Shown: positions 17,870 through 27,122, numbered from the stretch's first letter. The stretch: 64,000 nucleotides of DNA from Leisingera aquimarina DSM 24565 (GCF_000473165.1 NZ_KI421504.1:3386094-3450093); one strand, 5' to 3'. Numbers and translations are program-made. The notes: generated by a model from the sequence alone, not told the origin.

Positions 17870-18256
17870 TTATTCGGGCACCCAGGCCTCATAATCGCGG
17901 CGTTCCTTGGGTTCGCCGCCTGCGCGGATCGACCCGGCCGGCGCATAGGCCATCATGGTGCCGGTCAGGTTTTCCTGATGCGGCTTTTCCCAGGCCTTGT
18001 GCTTCAAGGGCTTCTCGCTGGGCAGCTCGTCAAAGGTGCGGTGCAGCCAGCCGTGCCAGTCGGGGCTGACGCGCGAGGCTTCGACCTCGCCATTGAACAT
18101 CACCCAGCGTTTGCTGTCATCGGCATTGCGGTAGAACACATTGCCCTGATCATCCTCGCCCACCTTGATGCCCTTGCGGGCGGTGAAGATCCTGGTGTTC
18201 AGGGTAGACCCGTTCCACCAGGTCACAGCGCGCAGTAGAGTGTTCAGGATTCCCAT
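17870..18256 (-). CDS. NADH dehydrogenase accessory subunit, NDUFA12 family
   Basis: 128 residues homologous to NDUFA12/B17.2, a supernumerary subunit of complex I shared by alphaproteobacteria and mitochondria. Typical features are [11 protein letters not shown]-like sequence ([16 protein letters not shown]), [20 protein letters not shown] and W..H near the middle, ending [13 protein letters not shown]-like ([12 protein letters not shown]). It is 24 bp upstream of mlaD in the same direction. A nested hairpin lies about 40 bp upstream of its start. Confidence 0.93.
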   Translation of the reverse strand: MGILNTLLRAVTWWNGSTLNTRIFTARKGIKVGEDDQGNVFYRNADDSKRWVMFNGEVEASRVSPDWHGWLHRTFDELPSEKPLKHKAWEKPHQENLTGTMMAYAPAGSIRAGGEPKERRDYEAWVPE

Positions 18257-18295
18257 GGGTGCCTCCGGATTTTTCCAGCTCTGATATGGCCCAAA

Positions 18296-18347
18296 TTCCC
18301 GCCGGGGTCCAGTGGCTTGGAGCCACCGGCGCTCTCCCCGGCGGGAA
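18296..18347. repeat. Nested long hairpin in the intergenic region upstream of the NDUFA12 gene
   Basis: TTCCCGCCGGGG (18296-18307) is the exact reverse complement of CCCCGGCGGGAA (18336-18347). Inside it, GTGGCT (18312-18317) pairs with AGCCAC (18321-18326) around a 3-base loop. The whole 52-base segment can form one interrupted stem. No U tract follows on either strand. It may be a leader element, an RNA or the end of an upstream message. The remainder of 18257-18464 holds nothing else that I recognise. Confidence 0.65.
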
Positions 18348-18464
18348 ATGGCAGTTTTGCCGCATTCCAGTTACGGACTGGTTACCACCTTGTTCACGAA
18401 TTGCTATTCGACCGGAAAGGTACGGACAGATCTCTCTCTAAGAAATACGCAAATTCCCAGAAAC

Positions 18465-19022
18465 TCAGTCCACAACGACCCTCGCGGCGAGACGTTCCGG
18501 CGCGGAGTACACATAATCGTAGGTAGGACTATACCCCTTATGAAGCACCCAAGAACCAGGGTTTTCAAGCGCCTCAGCAAGCTGCGCGACGGTTTCCGAT
18601 GACATTCCGCAAAGTTCGCCCAGTTTGTCGTCAGTCGCAGCCCAATGAAAACCCCCAGGCGCTGCCGTCCAATCCTCCCGCACTGTTCCGTCTGGGATCC
18701 AGTCCCTGTCGCCTTTGGCCGCAATAAAGGGGGTTGGCTGCGCGTCTTCAGGCAGCCGGACAATTTCGAATTCACACACACCTAGAGGACCAGACCGTTC
18801 GATAACCCAGCTATTTGGAATCTGCCCATCAAAGTCCAGCCTGTGCGGAAGGGCTGCCAAAACACTTTGCCCAATGGTGATTGCCGCTAAAAACAGCAAA
18901 CTGGCAATGCTGCTGATGGGTATGGCGAACACCAGAACCGAGACTAGGATCGGAGTAATAAGCAGGAGCGCCAATGCCCTCCTGCCTGCCTGGCGCATCA
19001 GGGTGAAGGTGCCCCGCTTCAC
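18465..19022 (-). CDS. Uncharacterised membrane protein coupled to a Rid-family gene
   Basis: 185 residues. A basic N-terminus precedes two closely spaced hydrophobic segments (ALALLLITPILVSVLVFAI and IASLLFLAAITIGQSVLAAL), followed by a soluble domain of about 130 residues with two possible disulfide Cys (VCEFEIV and LGELCGMS). The start codon is GTG, overlapping the Rid stop as GTGA, so translation is probably coupled. I recognise no domain. Base composition is somewhat less GC-rich than the neighbours at its 3' part. Its role is unknown; the neighbour suggests but does not prove a link with amine or imine metabolism. Confidence 0.7.
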   Translation of the reverse strand: MKRGTFTLMRQAGRRALALLLITPILVSVLVFAIPISSIASLLFLAAITIGQSVLAALPHRLDFDGQIPNSWVIERSGPLGVCEFEIVRLPEDAQPTPFIAAKGDRDWIPDGTVREDWTAAPGGFHWAATDDKLGELCGMSSETVAQLAEALENPGSWVLHKGYSPTYDYVYSAPERLAARVVVD

Positions 19023-19381
19023 CCCTGTGGTGCCAGCGCCGTCAGCTCGATCTCGATCCGGAATTTCGGATCAATCAGATTGCACTCGATCATCGTAGCC
19101 GCCGGCGGGTTGGCGCCAAAGGTTTCGGCCAGGACCGGCAGGCAAGGCTCAAACTCCGCCGCATCCGGCAGATAGTAGTTCACGCGCACCGCATCCGCAA
19201 AACCGGCCCCCGCCTGCTCCAGCGCCCAGCGGATGGTTTCCAGCGCCGACTTGCACTGCGCCACCACATCATCGCCCTGGCCGACAGTGCCAGCCACATG
19301 CACAAACCCTCCTGCGACAACAGCGCGGCAATAACCCGCCTTGGCTTCAAACTCCCCGCCCGAGGAAATCCGCCTGATCAT
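19019..19381 (-). CDS. Rid (YjgF/YER057c/UK114) family protein lacking the catalytic arginine
   Basis: 120 residues with the Rid fold (AVVAGGFVHVAGTVGQGDDV, CKSALETIRWALEQAGAGFA, RVNYYLPDAAEFE). Classical RidA enzymes hydrolyse reactive enamines and imines and need an Arg in a P-A-R motif. Here that place reads PPAATMIEC, so the arginine is absent. It therefore belongs to a non-archetypal Rid subfamily of uncertain activity. ATG 19381 (MIRRISSGGEF) was chosen because the longer frame is repeat DNA. The next gene overlaps it by 4 bases. Confidence 0.85.
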   Translation of the reverse strand: MIRRISSGGEFEAKAGYCRAVVAGGFVHVAGTVGQGDDVVAQCKSALETIRWALEQAGAGFADAVRVNYYLPDAAEFEPCLPVLAETFGANPPAATMIECNLIDPKFRIEIELTALAPQG

Positions 19382-19390
19382 CTTCCAGTT

Positions 19391-19453
19391 CCTTCTTCTT
19401 GCCAAAAATATCCCGGGGGAGCAGCGGCCTGCCGCTGCGGGGGCAGCGCCCCC
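19391..19453. repeat. Dispersed intergenic repeat, copy A
   Basis: A TTCTTCTTGCCAAAAATATC core followed by CGGGGGAG and two GC-rich hairpins: GCAGCGGC/GCCGCTGC (19421-19438) and a GGGGG..CCCCC stem (19439-19453). Related copies occur at 33907, 36767 and 56028. Confidence 0.6.
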
Positions 19454-19469
19454 GGCCGGCCCCGCCCCC

Positions 19470-19497
19470 AAAAAAAACGGCGCGGAAAACCGCGCCG
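19470..19497 (-). terminator. Intrinsic terminator of clpX
   Basis: Read on the minus strand, CGGCGCGG and CCGCGCCG form a perfect 8-bp stem (19478-19497) with a 4-base loop, followed by eight T residues (19477-19470). It lies 20 bases after the clpX stop. Confidence 0.92.
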
Positions 19498-19516
19498 CTC
19501 TGAAACAATGTCCCGG

Positions 19517-20785
19517 TCAGCCTGCCGACGCAGGCTCCTTCTCCGCATCCGCGTGGATCATCAGCGGCTGCGCGTCCGAGGTCACCGCCTCCTCATTGAC
19601 AACCACCTTAGTCACACTGTCCATGCCCGGCAGGTCGAACATGGTATCCAGCAGGATATCCTCCATGATCGAGCGCAGCCCGCGCGCACCGGTCTTGCGT
19701 TCGATTGCCTTGCGGGCAATCGCGCTCAGCGCCTCTTCGGTAAAGTCCAGCTCGGTGTCTTCCAGCTCGAACAGGCGCTGATACTGCTTGACCAGGGCGT
19801 TCTTGGGCTGGGTCAGGATGATGACCAGCGCGTCCTCGTCCAGATCCTCCAGCGTTGCCAGCACCGGCAGACGGCCGACAAATTCCGGGATCAGGCCGAA
19901 TTTCAGCAGATCTTCCGGTTCCAGCTCCTGGAACACTTCGCCGACGCCGCGGTCATCATTGTCGCGCACATCGGCGCCAAAGCCCATGGCCGAGCCCTTG
20001 CCGCGGGCCGAAATGATCTTGTCCAGCCCGGCAAACGCACCGCCGCAGATGAACAGGATATTGGTGGTGTCCACCTGCAGGAATTCCTGCTGCGGATGCT
20101 TGCGCCCGCCCTGCGGCGGCACCGAGGCGACGGTGCCCTCCATCAGCTTCAAAAGCGCCTGCTGCACGCCCTCGCCCGACACGTCGCGGGTGATCGAGGG
20201 GTTTTCCGACTTGCGGGTGATCTTGTCGACCTCGTCGATATAGACGATGCCGCGCTGCGCGCGTTCGACGTTGTATTCGGACGACTGCAGCAGCTTCAGG
20301 ATGATGTTCTCGACATCTTCACCCACATAACCGGCCTCGGTCAGGGTGGTGGCATCCGCCATCGTGAACGGCACATCCAGGATCCGCGCCAGTGTCTGTG
20401 CCAGCAGCGTCTTGCCGCAGCCAGTGGGACCGATCAGCAGGATATTCGATTTCGCCAGTTCAATGTCCGACCCGGCCTTTTGAGCGTGGTTCAGACGTTT
20501 ATAGTGATTGTGCACCGCAACCGACAGCACCCGCTTGGCGGTGGCCTGACCGATCACGTAATCATCCAGAACCTGGCAGATATCCTTGGGTGTCGGCACC
20601 CCGTCGGTGGCCTTCAGCCCGGAAGCCTTGGTTTCTTCACGGATGATATCCATGCACAGTTCAACGCATTCATCGCAAATGAATACGGTGGGGCCTGCGA
20701 TCAGCTTGCGCACTTCATGCTGGCTCTTGCCGCAGAAGCTGCAGTAAAGAGTGTTTTTGCTGTCGCCGCCTGAATTCGTCGCCAT
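19517..20785 (-). CDS. clpX: ATP-dependent Clp protease ATP-binding subunit ClpX
   Basis: 422 residues, standard length. An N-terminal zinc-binding domain (CSFCGKSQ and CDECVELC) is followed by the AAA+ core with Walker A GPTGCGKT and Walker [10 protein letters not shown], the pore loop GYVGED and the IGF-type ClpP-docking loop region ([13 protein letters not shown]). It unfolds tagged substrates and feeds them to ClpP. In alphaproteobacteria ClpXP degrades cell-cycle regulators. It is downstream of clpP with 149 bp between, so it may have its own promoter. Confidence 0.98.
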   Translation of the reverse strand: MATNSGGDSKNTLYCSFCGKSQHEVRKLIAGPTVFICDECVELCMDIIREETKASGLKATDGVPTPKDICQVLDDYVIGQATAKRVLSVAVHNHYKRLNHAQKAGSDIELAKSNILLIGPTGCGKTLLAQTLARILDVPFTMADATTLTEAGYVGEDVENIILKLLQSSEYNVERAQRGIVYIDEVDKITRKSENPSITRDVSGEGVQQALLKLMEGTVASVPPQGGRKHPQQEFLQVDTTNILFICGGAFAGLDKIISARGKGSAMGFGADVRDNDDRGVGEVFQELEPEDLLKFGLIPEFVGRLPVLATLEDLDEDALVIILTQPKNALVKQYQRLFELEDTELDFTEEALSAIARKAIERKTGARGLRSIMEDILLDTMFDLPGMDSVTKVVVNEEAVTSDAQPLMIHADAEKEPASAG

Positions 20786-20934
20786 GGTCTACCTTTCAGT
20801 CCGCCCGGTCCGCTGCTCCCGCACTGCGGGGCTTCTCAACTTTCTGCCAGCTTAAGCGAGTGCTTAGGCCGCCACAATGTGAAAGTGCGCCCCAAGACAA
20901 ACACGGGGCACACGGCTGTTCACAACGCCAGGCG

Positions 20935-21567
20935 TTACGCCTGCTCTTCGTCGCCCTTGGCGCGGTTTTCAACGATTTCGTCGATCAGGCCGAACTCTTT
21001 GGCGTCTTCCGGAGACATGAAATTGTCCCGTTCCAGCGCGTCGACGATCTTGTCGTATTCCTGACCGGTGTGCTTGACGTAGATCTCGTTCAGGCGCTTC
21101 TTCAGCTTCAGGGTTTCCTCGGCGTGGATCATGATGTCCGTCGCCTGGCCCTGAAAGCCGCCAGAGGGCTGGTGCACCATCACGCGGGAATTGGGCAGGC
21201 TGAACCGCATGCCTTTTTCGCCGGCAGTCAGCAGCAGCGACCCCATCGAGGCCGCCTGGCCGATCACCAGGGTCGAAACCTTGGGCTTGATGTACTGCAT
21301 GGTGTCATAAATCGACAGGCCCGAGGTCACCACACCGCCAGGGCTGTTGATGTACATCGAGATTTCCTTGGACGGGTTTTCCGCCTCAAGATGCAGCAGC
21401 TGCGCCACGATCAGCGAGCTCATACCGTCATGCACCGGACCATTCAAAAAGATGATCCGCTCCTTCAGCAGGCGGGAAAAAATGTCATAGGCCCGCTCGC
21501 CCCGGCTGGTCTGCTCCACCACCATCGGGACCAGGGTATTCATGTATGTTTCTCTGGGATCAATCAT
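20935..21567 (-). CDS. clpP: ATP-dependent Clp protease proteolytic subunit ClpP
   Basis: 210 residues. The catalytic serine is Ser107 ([11 protein letters not shown]) and the histidine is His132 (VMVHQPSGG). The N-terminal [20 protein letters not shown] is diagnostic. It forms the tetradecameric proteolytic chamber used by ClpX and ClpA. The start [10 protein letters not shown] at 21567 agrees with alphaproteobacterial relatives; Met9 at 21543 is a less likely alternative. Confidence 0.97.
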   Translation of the reverse strand: MIDPRETYMNTLVPMVVEQTSRGERAYDIFSRLLKERIIFLNGPVHDGMSSLIVAQLLHLEAENPSKEISMYINSPGGVVTSGLSIYDTMQYIKPKVSTLVIGQAASMGSLLLTAGEKGMRFSLPNSRVMVHQPSGGFQGQATDIMIHAEETLKLKKRLNEIYVKHTGQEYDKIVDALERDNFMSPEDAKEFGLIDEIVENRAKGDEEQA

Positions 21568-21818
21568 TTCGACCTGCCTGCGTTGTTTATGTCCGGCACC
21601 ATACCCGACAGTGTGTTACCTGAGTCTTAGTATCGCCACTTTTGAGCTGCAAGGGGCGGCAGCCATTTTCCCTTGCCGCAAAGCTGCACCAGGTGTCGCA
21701 ATCTGCTGGAACGCTGTCGCTATTCTCGGGCTGCGGCGCCCGTCAGCGCCTTAGGAAACAAACTCAAGTCCGAATTCCACCCGGGGCCAAATCCCGGGTG
21801 CCGTGCTGGGGTTCCGCC

Positions 21819-22826
21819 ATGGCCGATGACAGTTTCGTTCAGAAAGGCGCTGCCGCCAATCTCGCCGTTCCCTTCGAAGGCGAGCCGCAGGATTTTTACT
21901 TCCTGCTGCTGCCCAAGGCGACGATGCTGCCGGTGGCCGCCGCCATCGAACCGTTGCGCATTGCCAATCAGGTGACCGGCACCCGGCTGTACCGCTGGTA
22001 CATCATGACCGAAGACGGCCAGCCACTGCATTGCTCCAACGGCATGGTGATCACCCCGGACACGCCGTTGCAGCCGCTGCCTTCGGATTCGCTGGGCTTT
22101 GTCTGCGCCGGTGTCGAACCCCACAACGCGGCCAGCGAAGTGACCCTGAACTGGCTGCGCCGCGAAAGCCGATTTGGCCGCTCCATCGGCGGCATTTGCA
22201 CCGGGGCCTTTGCCCTGGCCCAGTCCGGACTGATCAAAAACCACAAGTTCACCCTGCACTGGGAAAACCAGCCGGGATTCTTGGAAAGCTACCCGAACCT
22301 GGAGCCGTCGCCCAATATCTTTGAAATCTCCGGCCCGCTGATGACCTGCGGCGGCGGCAATGCGGCAACCGACATGATGCTGCACCTGATCGAGGAGCGC
22401 CACGGCAAGCAGCTGGCGATCATCGTCGCCGACATGTGCCTGCATGTGCGCTCAGGCGGCCAGGCCGCGCCGCAGAAATCGAACTATGCGGTGGCCATCG
22501 GCAGCCGCAACCAGCGCCTGCTGAACGCGCTGCAGCTGATGCAGGAATCGATCGAGGAGCCGCTGTCGATTGGCGAACTTTGCGACCGGCTCGACATTTC
22601 CCGCCGCCAGCTGGAGCGGCTGTTCTCGCGCTACCTGAACCAAAGCCCGATGCACGTCTATTTCGACATGCGCCTCAGTCACGCCTTTGCGCTGATGAAC
22701 GAAACCTCTATGAGCGTCACCGAGATCGCGTTGGCATCGGGCTTCAACTCAGCCACCCATTTCTCGCGCCAGTTCAAACGCAAGTTCGGCGCCAGTCCGC
22801 ATTTCTTCCGCAAAGGATGGAGCTGA
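21819..22826 (+). CDS. GlxA-family transcriptional regulator (DJ-1/PfpI domain + AraC)
   Basis: 335 residues. An N-terminal DJ-1/PfpI-like sensing domain (FYFLLLPKATMLPVAAAIEP, GGICTGAFALAQSGL with a nucleophile-elbow Cys) is joined to a C-terminal AraC double helix-turn-helix (SIGELCDRLDISRRQLERLF, VTEIALASGFNSATHFSRQF). Relatives such as GbdR control glycine betaine or choline catabolism, and others control nitrogenous-compound use; the ligand here is not evident. ATG 21819 begins the conserved domain; the upstream frame has no homology. It is divergent from clpP and convergent with soxD, separated by a terminator. Confidence 0.88.
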   Translation: MADDSFVQKGAAANLAVPFEGEPQDFYFLLLPKATMLPVAAAIEPLRIANQVTGTRLYRWYIMTEDGQPLHCSNGMVITPDTPLQPLPSDSLGFVCAGVEPHNAASEVTLNWLRRESRFGRSIGGICTGAFALAQSGLIKNHKFTLHWENQPGFLESYPNLEPSPNIFEISGPLMTCGGGNAATDMMLHLIEERHGKQLAIIVADMCLHVRSGGQAAPQKSNYAVAIGSRNQRLLNALQLMQESIEEPLSIGELCDRLDISRRQLERLFSRYLNQSPMHVYFDMRLSHAFALMNETSMSVTEIALASGFNSATHFSRQFKRKFGASPHFFRKGWS

Positions 22827-22902
22827 CTGCTGCAATTCGACCCGGCGGAAATCGTCTAAGGGAAAGGCGGCGCACCGGCGCGCTGAAGAAACCGAATGAA
22901 AG

Positions 22903-22931
22903 AGGGGCGCCGCGAGGCGCCCCTTCTGTTT
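22903..22931. terminator. Bidirectional terminator between the GlxA-type gene and soxD
   Basis: GGGGCGCC (22904-22911) and GGCGCCCC (22916-22923) form a perfect 8-bp stem with a 4-base loop. T-rich sequence follows on the plus strand (TTCTGTTTT) and a shorter T-containing run on the minus strand. Confidence 0.8.
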
Positions 22932-22947
22932 TCCGGCAAGCCGCCGG

Positions 22948-23979
22948 CTACTGCGAATAGGACTGCAGATAGGCGATCACAGCCTCGATATCGCCGTCCT
23001 TCTTCAGCCCGGCAAAGGACATCTTGGTCCCCTTCATGTATTTCTTCGGCTTGGCCAGAAAGGCCGCCAGCTCAACCTCGTCCCAAACCAGCCCGTCCTC
23101 AGCTGCGGTTTTCATCGCCTTGGAATAGCGGAACCCTTCTGCATGACCGGCGGGGGCGCCGACGATACCGTTCAAAATGGGTCCGGTCTTGGATTTGGCA
23201 CTGTCCCCGACCTGATGACAGGCCTTGCATTTCTTGAAAGCCCTCTCGCCTTTGGCCACCAGTTCCGGATCCGGAGCCTCAGCGGTTTCAACGGGCTCCG
23301 CCGCCGCCTCCTGAACCGGTTCGGCTTCGGCAGACGCTTCGGCGCTTTCCTCCTCCGGCGTCACATCCAGCACCAGGGCACGCATGGTGATCTCAACGCT
23401 CGCCTTGCAATTCCCCATGCAAGGTTCCGGGTTCCAGAAATGCTTCTCCGCCTCCAGCCGGTCATCCAGGATGAAACCATCGGCATTCGGCAGTTCGACC
23501 GCCTTGAAGGTCTCATCCGACAGCACGAACTCATCATCCACCAGATCGTTGGAATAGAGGATATAGGCCACGATGGCATAAACCTCATCCGGGGTCAGCG
23601 ACTGCGCATCGCCAAACGGCATCGAGCGGTTCACATAGTCCCAGGTGGTTGACAGATACGGCCAGTAGCTGCCCACGGTCTTCAGCGGATCGTCATGGTC
23701 CAGCGTGCCCTGCCCGCCTGCCAGCTTGGGCCAGTTGCCGACGCCCTCGGCAAAATCGCCATGGCAGACGGCGCATTTTTCGGCAAAGGCCTCCTCTCCG
23801 GTGAAGACATCGCCCGAGCCTGGGGGCAGGCCAGTGCCGTCGGGGGCCACGTCCAGATCCCACGCTGCGATTTCCTCCGGCAGCGCCGGGCGGCCCAGGC
23901 CGAATTTTTCCGCATAGGCCGGTGCCGCAATGGCCGTTGCAATTGCAGCTGCCGCAATAAAATCAGGAAACCTCGACAT
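22948..23979 (-). CDS. soxD: Sulfane dehydrogenase cytochrome subunit SoxD
   Basis: 343 residues, exported (signal FIAAAAIATAIAAPAYA). It has two class I haem-binding sites, CAVCH (about residue 73) and CKACH (about residue 254), with the later ligand Met in KGTKMSF, and an acidic Ala/Glu-rich linker between them. With SoxC it oxidises the sulfane sulfur bound to SoxYZ, giving the full six-plus-two electron yield from thiosulfate. It overlaps soxC by 17 bases. It is the last sox gene; soxE or soxF do not follow. Confidence 0.93.
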   Translation of the reverse strand: MSRFPDFIAAAAIATAIAAPAYAEKFGLGRPALPEEIAAWDLDVAPDGTGLPPGSGDVFTGEEAFAEKCAVCHGDFAEGVGNWPKLAGGQGTLDHDDPLKTVGSYWPYLSTTWDYVNRSMPFGDAQSLTPDEVYAIVAYILYSNDLVDDEFVLSDETFKAVELPNADGFILDDRLEAEKHFWNPEPCMGNCKASVEITMRALVLDVTPEEESAEASAEAEPVQEAAAEPVETAEAPDPELVAKGERAFKKCKACHQVGDSAKSKTGPILNGIVGAPAGHAEGFRYSKAMKTAAEDGLVWDEVELAAFLAKPKKYMKGTKMSFAGLKKDGDIEAVIAYLQSYSQ

Positions 23980-25234
23980 TTTCCGCCTCCCCGTTTGCCT
24001 TGACCCACCAGGTCTGGATGGCGTTGTTGTGATAGATCGAATTCAGCCCCCGCACCGCGCGCAGCTGCGCCTTGGTTGGCTGCACATAGCCAGAGGAATC
24101 CCTGGCCCGGCTCTGCAACAGCATCTCCGAGCCGTCCCAATTGACATCCAGGTAAAACCGGCTCAGCGCTCTGTCCGTGCCGGGCGCGGCCAACCGCGCC
24201 TCCTGCCAATTCTTGCCGCCATCAACCGACACATCCACCCCGGTGATGGCTCCACGCCCCGACCAGGCCAGCCCGGTGATCACCAGCGGCCCCTTGCCAT
24301 GCTTGATCGGTGATTGCGGGCTGGGACTGGTGACGACAGATTTCGCATCCATCTCCCAGGTCCATTTACGGCTGACGCCATTCTCCAGCGTATCAGTGTA
24401 TTTTGAGGTTTCCTCGCGGCTCTCGATCGCTTGATCCGTCACCTCAATCCGGCGCAGCCATTTGATCCACATGTTGCCTTCCCAGCCCGGCACCACCAGC
24501 CGCACGGGATAGCCATGTTCCTTGCGCAGCGCCTCGCCATTGGCCTTGAAGGCAACCAGCACGTCGTCCATCGCCTTTTCCAGCGGGATGGAACGCCCGT
24601 TCGAGGACGCATCCGCCCCTTCCACATAGACCCACGTGCCCTTGGGGCTCACGCCTGCTTCCTCAAGCAGCGTCCGCAACGAAACGCCGGAATACTCCAT
24701 ATTGTGGATCATGCCATGTGTGAACTGCGCCCCGTTCAGCTGCGCGCCGGCCCATTCCATGCCCGAATTCGCTGCACACTCGCAGAAATAGACGCGGTTC
24801 TCGCGCGGAAAACGCTCCAGATCCGCATACGTGAACACCAGCGGCGTATCGACCAGCCCGTTGATCATCAGCCGGTAGTCTTCCTTGCGCAGCTCGATGG
24901 CGCCCGAGTGGTGCCGCTCAAACGCGCAGCCCTGCGGCGTGATGGTGCCATCCAGCGCATGGATCGGCGTAAAGTTGATCGAGCTGATGGTATCCGCCGT
25001 CAGCCACTCTACATTGCGGCGCACCACATCGCTCTCGTACTGGATCGGCAAGCCATAAGGCGTGGCATCCACCCCCTCACCCAATCCGCTCGCCCAGTCC
25101 TGAACTTCGGTAATCAGCGGATCCGGTGTTGCGGCCTTGGCAGCACCTGCCGCTACCGCCCCGGCCCCGGCAGCCGCCGCCCCGGTCAGGAACTGGCGGC
25201 GCGAGGGCGTCAAGCCTTTAGCGTCATCACTCAT
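23963..25234 (-). CDS. soxC: Sulfane dehydrogenase molybdenum subunit SoxC
   Basis: 423 residues. A twin-arginine signal (PSRRQFLTGAAAAGAG) exports the folded molybdo-protein. The domain is of the sulfite-oxidase type: the molybdenum-ligand Cys is in VYFCECAANSG, followed by the dimerisation domain (GVDVSVDGGKNWQEARLA). It partners SoxD in the periplasm. AAGGAGGC precedes the start. An ATTC-N8-GAAT dyad lies about 27 bp upstream of the ATG, in a 91-bp gap from soxB, suggesting a local promoter. Confidence 0.95.
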   Translation of the reverse strand: MSDDAKGLTPSRRQFLTGAAAAGAGAVAAGAAKAATPDPLITEVQDWASGLGEGVDATPYGLPIQYESDVVRRNVEWLTADTISSINFTPIHALDGTITPQGCAFERHHSGAIELRKEDYRLMINGLVDTPLVFTYADLERFPRENRVYFCECAANSGMEWAGAQLNGAQFTHGMIHNMEYSGVSLRTLLEEAGVSPKGTWVYVEGADASSNGRSIPLEKAMDDVLVAFKANGEALRKEHGYPVRLVVPGWEGNMWIKWLRRIEVTDQAIESREETSKYTDTLENGVSRKWTWEMDAKSVVTSPSPQSPIKHGKGPLVITGLAWSGRGAITGVDVSVDGGKNWQEARLAAPGTDRALSRFYLDVNWDGSEMLLQSRARDSSGYVQPTKAQLRAVRGLNSIYHNNAIQTWWVKANGEAENVEVS

Positions 25235-25260
25235 TCTTCTTTGCCTCCTTACATAGATAA

Positions 25261-25276
25261 ATTCACGTTCGTGAAT
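25261..25276 (-). promoter_or_regulatory. Predicted SoxR operator upstream of soxC
   Basis: A perfect ATTC-N8-GAAT dyad, extended to AATTCAC (25260-25266) and GTGAATT (25271-25277). It is 27-42 bp upstream of the soxC start. On the minus strand TTGAAT precedes and TATCTA follows it as rough -35/-10 candidates. The match to the SqrR/BigR-type site is from memory of that family. Confidence 0.7.
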
Positions 25277-25325
25277 TCAACTGTGCAAATTTTTTTGTCT
25301 TAACCCCGCCGGGAGCGGGCGCTGT

Positions 25326-27023
25326 TTAAGCGCCTGCTACCTGCACGGAGGTATTCGGATTCAATGTCACGGTGCCGAGCTTGCGGATATGATCCTCGAC
25401 CACATCCCAGATCATCGGCCCTTCGGTGCCCTCGTTCACGCTGGCCCAACCGGCCACCACATAGGATTTCGCCGGATCAATTGCCTCGCCACTCTTCAGC
25501 AGGGTCATCTCGCTGATCCGCTCGCCTTGCGGCTTGGTGATGTCGATACGGTAGCCCATGCCGCCGACCCGCACCATGTCGCCGCCCTGCTGGTAATAGG
25601 GGTCGGGGTTGAAGATGTTGTCGGCCACATCCTCCAGGATCACCTTGATGAACTCACCGGTCATCTCACTCCGGTACGCCTGCCCATAGGACATCGAGGT
25701 CACGTTCCAGATATCCTCGCGGGTGATGTCGTCGCCCGGCACAAGCGACGGCCCCCAGCGCACGCCCGGCGACATGGCGATATCCGCCTCCCGCTCGCTC
25801 AGCAGTGCATCGCAGATCAGATCATCCCAGGTGCCGTTGAAGTTGCCGCGCCGGTACAGCAGCGTATCGGTCTGACCGATCACCTCCTCCAGCTGCGTCT
25901 TGTAGGGCGCGCGTTCGGCCTCGATCAGCTGCGCCACGACCGGATCCGGCGCGATCACATCCGAGAACACCGGGATCAGCTTGTGCCGTAAGCCCATCAG
26001 CTGGCCATCGCGCACATCCAGATCAACGCGCGAGACAAACTTGCCGTTGGACCCGGACGCAATGATATGGGTCTTGCCCACCAGCACCGGCTCGGGCAGC
26101 GCATCATGGGTGTGGCCCGACAGGATCACGTCGATGCCCTGCACCTTGCCCGCCATCTTCTTGTCCACGTCAAAGCCGTTGTGGCTGAGAACCACCACCA
26201 GATCAGCGCCCGCGGCGCGGACCTCATCCACCATGGCCTGCATGTTCTCGTCGCGGATGCCGAACGAATACTCCGGGAACATCCAGCCCGGATTGGCAAT
26301 CGGCATATAGGGGAAGGCCTGGCCGATCACCGCAACCTTGGCACCGCCGCGTTCAAAGAACTTGTAGGGTTTGAACAGCTCGGCCGGCTCGTCCCATTCA
26401 GCGTCAAAGATGTTCTGGCCAAGTGCGGCAAACGGCAGGCCCTCGACAATCTCATTCACCCGCTCCGACCCCAGCGTGAACTCCCAATGGAACGTCATCG
26501 CATCCGGTTTCAGCGCGTTCATCACGTTAACCATGTCCTGGCCCGCCGTGTGATGGCATGTGTAGGAGCCATGCCAGGTGTCGCCGCCGTCAAACAGCAG
26601 CGCATCGGGGCGGTCGGCGCGGATCGCGTTGATGATCGTCGCCATCCGGTCCAGCCCGCCAACACGGCCGTATCCTTTGGCCAGCGACGCAAAATCATCA
26701 TAAGTCAGCGCATAGGCCGTAGGGCTGCCATCGGCGATGCCATAGGCCTTGCGGAAATCGGCACCGGTGATATGCGGCACATGGCCCTTGTTCGTGCCCA
26801 CACCCAGATTGACCGAGGGTTCGCGGAAATGAATCGGATTCAATTGCCCATGAATATCGGTCACATGGATCAGGCTGATGTTGCCAAAACTGTCGAACTG
26901 CAACAGCTGGTCCTGCGTCAGTGACTGCTGCGCAGCCAGCCGCGCCCAGTTGGCAAAGCCTGACGCCCCCACCATGGCTGATGCCGCCATGGAAACCTGC
27001 AGAAAATCGCGGCGCGAGATCAT
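25326..27023 (-). CDS. soxB: Thiosulfohydrolase SoxB
   Basis: 565 residues. Twin-arginine signal (SRRDFLQVSMAASAM). It belongs to the metallophosphoesterase/5'-nucleotidase superfamily, with a two-metal site formed by HVTDIHGQL, FDGGDTWHGS, the SoxB-typical FHWEFT in place of GNHEF, LSHNGFD and SGHTHDA. SoxB hydrolyses sulfate from the SoxY-bound thiosulfonate. It is separated from soxA by 99 bp holding a predicted operator, and from soxC by 91 bp holding another. Confidence 0.96.
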   Translation of the reverse strand: MISRRDFLQVSMAASAMVGASGFANWARLAAQQSLTQDQLLQFDSFGNISLIHVTDIHGQLNPIHFREPSVNLGVGTNKGHVPHITGADFRKAYGIADGSPTAYALTYDDFASLAKGYGRVGGLDRMATIINAIRADRPDALLFDGGDTWHGSYTCHHTAGQDMVNVMNALKPDAMTFHWEFTLGSERVNEIVEGLPFAALGQNIFDAEWDEPAELFKPYKFFERGGAKVAVIGQAFPYMPIANPGWMFPEYSFGIRDENMQAMVDEVRAAGADLVVVLSHNGFDVDKKMAGKVQGIDVILSGHTHDALPEPVLVGKTHIIASGSNGKFVSRVDLDVRDGQLMGLRHKLIPVFSDVIAPDPVVAQLIEAERAPYKTQLEEVIGQTDTLLYRRGNFNGTWDDLICDALLSEREADIAMSPGVRWGPSLVPGDDITREDIWNVTSMSYGQAYRSEMTGEFIKVILEDVADNIFNPDPYYQQGGDMVRVGGMGYRIDITKPQGERISEMTLLKSGEAIDPAKSYVVAGWASVNEGTEGPMIWDVVEDHIRKLGTVTLNPNTSVQVAGA

Positions 27024-27050
27024 GAGTACCAGTATCCTGTGTGCTCACGC

Positions 27051-27078
27051 GATATATTCACGTGAATGAATGTTTCAA
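27051..27078 (-). promoter_or_regulatory. Predicted soxB promoter and SoxR operator
   Basis: ATTC-N8-GAAT at 27056-27071, containing the shorter palindrome ATTCACGTGAAT (27056-27067). On the minus strand it overlaps the spacer between TTGAAA (27078-27073) and TATATC (27056-27051), 16 bases apart. The soxB ATG is at 27023. Its position in the promoter spacer fits repression. Confidence 0.7.
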
Positions 27079-27122
27079 AAGAGAGACGCCCCGCACCTGA
27101 CAGCAGGCGCGGGGCGCAAAGA

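Noticed and set aside
25300-25320. Terminator between soxB and soxC
   Set aside because: A short CCCGC/GCGGG stem exists but is followed by A residues, not T residues, on the minus-strand transcript.
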